Assembly: GCF_014843825.1 (NCBI RefSeq)
Contig: NZ_JHQR01000248.1
Span: forward strand, 1 to 50,735
Origin: Mesorhizobium silamurunense
GTDB taxonomy: Bacteria; Pseudomonadota; Alphaproteobacteria; Rhizobiales; Rhizobiaceae
Length of the DNA stretch: 50,735 nt
Direction of reading: 5' to 3'
This document shows, one piece after another, positions 50,369-50,735 of the stretch. Numbering within the stretch: the first letter of the stretch is position 1; every line of letters begins with the position of its first letter. The translations under genes and the position numbers were made by a program. The notes beneath the pieces were generated by a model. The model saw nothing but the letters and a program-made list of their open reading frames with translations, made no database searches and was not told where the DNA came from.

Positions 50369-50735
50369 ATGCCCATCCGCCAGCTTTCCGAAACAATGAT
50401 CAACCAGATCGCCGCCGGCGAGGTGATCGAGCGTCCGGCGAGCGTGGTGAAGGAGCTGGTGGAGAACGCGCTGGATGCCGGCGCAAGCAGAGTCGAGATC
50501 GTCACCGCCGGCGGCGGGCTTTCGCTTATTCGCGTCACCGACGACGGTTCCGGCATTCCCGAGCGGGAACTGGCGCTGGCGGTTGCCCGCCACTGCACCT
50601 CGAAGCTCTCCGACGACATACACGACATCCGCTCGCTGGGGTTCCGCGGCGAGGCGCTGCCGTCGATCGGCTCGGTGGCGCGGCTGTCGATCCGCTCGCG
50701 CACGGCCGCCGGCGACAGCGCGGCCGAGATCGGTA
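50369..50735 (+). CDS. mutL: DNA mismatch repair protein MutL, 3' end outside window
   Basis: The first 122 codons of MutL are present. The GHKL ATPase motifs are clear: 'MINQIAAGEVIERPASVVKE' at residues 10-29, 'ENALDAGA' (motif I, with Glu as general base in the preceding 'KELVENALDAG'), 'DDGSGIP' (motif II) and 'LGFRGEALPSIGSVARL' (lid). MutL links MutS mismatch recognition to strand excision. The start ATG 50369 (MPIRQLSETM) fits family starts. It follows the LysR gene by 45 nt on the same strand, possibly with its own promoter. Confidence 0.96.
   Translation, partial: MPIRQLSETMINQIAAGEVIERPASVVKELVENALDAGASRVEIVTAGGGLSLIRVTDDGSGIPERELALAVARHCTSKLSDDIHDIRSLGFRGEALPSIGSVARLSIRSRTAAGDSAAEIG

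Overview
The window is high-GC chromosomal DNA that reads like a rhizobial alphaproteobacterium (Hyphomicrobiales, most likely Mesorhizobium or a close relative). The reasons are the adjacent ndvB/ndvA cyclic beta-1,2-glucan genes, a complete five-enzyme hut pathway with hutD and hutC, an Azt-type zinc ABC transporter, the tyrosine/homogentisate genes, and palindromic intergenic repeats of the kind rhizobia carry. The genus is inference; no rRNA, tRNA, CRISPR array or prophage was seen.

Layout. 1-2874: the 3' part of a MoxR-type membrane operon (DUF58, SpoIIM-like, RDD). 2896-3225: one very AT-rich small membrane-protein gene, foreign in composition. 3316-5268: a D-lyxose-type sugar isomerase facing away from a DSD1/D-threonine-aldolase-type PLP enzyme. 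5272-16810 (minus strand): ndvB, ndvA and a lone ccmC, with a stem-loop-rich spacer between ndvB and ndvA. 17081-25173: the hut regulon, with hutI-hutH-hutG-hutU-hutD on the minus strand and hutF-hutC on the plus strand, around a 14-bp perfect palindrome that is the likely HutC operator. 25221-28931: ridA, aztABC with a probable Zur box and a strong terminator, then a small TIGR01244-type phosphatase-like gene. 28982-29141: a perfect 35-bp inverted repeat. 29177-35155: tyrosine catabolism (Lrp-type regulator, hppD, FAH-family hydrolase, hmgA, MarR regulator) interrupted by a Phd/PIN toxin-antitoxin pair and a frameshifted DinB gene. 35165-37861: kbl-tdh threonine degradation plus an unknown gene coupled to tdh. 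38151-41154: a GGDEF-EAL protein and an exported polysaccharide deacetylase. 41161-42141: a MarR repressor facing away from a small membrane protein across nested palindromes. 42254-49330: a DgcA/StcD-like amine demethylase, queF, two tandem exported paralogues of unknown function, a Tat-exported solute-binding protein and a non-pyrrolysine MttB-family methyltransferase. 49421-50735: a LysR regulator divergent from mttB and the start of mutL.

How the genes work together. The window is dominated by amino-acid and amine catabolism (histidine to glutamate, tyrosine to fumarate and acetoacetate, threonine to glycine and acetyl-CoA, and probably N-methylated amines). Several of these modules have a divergent regulator and a visible operator-like palindrome. 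NdvA and NdvB together make and export periplasmic cyclic glucan. The least understood parts are the LysR-MttB-SBP unit with the nearby DgcA/StcD-like enzyme, the tandem exported paralogues at 44914-45985, the AT-rich membrane gene, and the ndvB-ndvA spacer.
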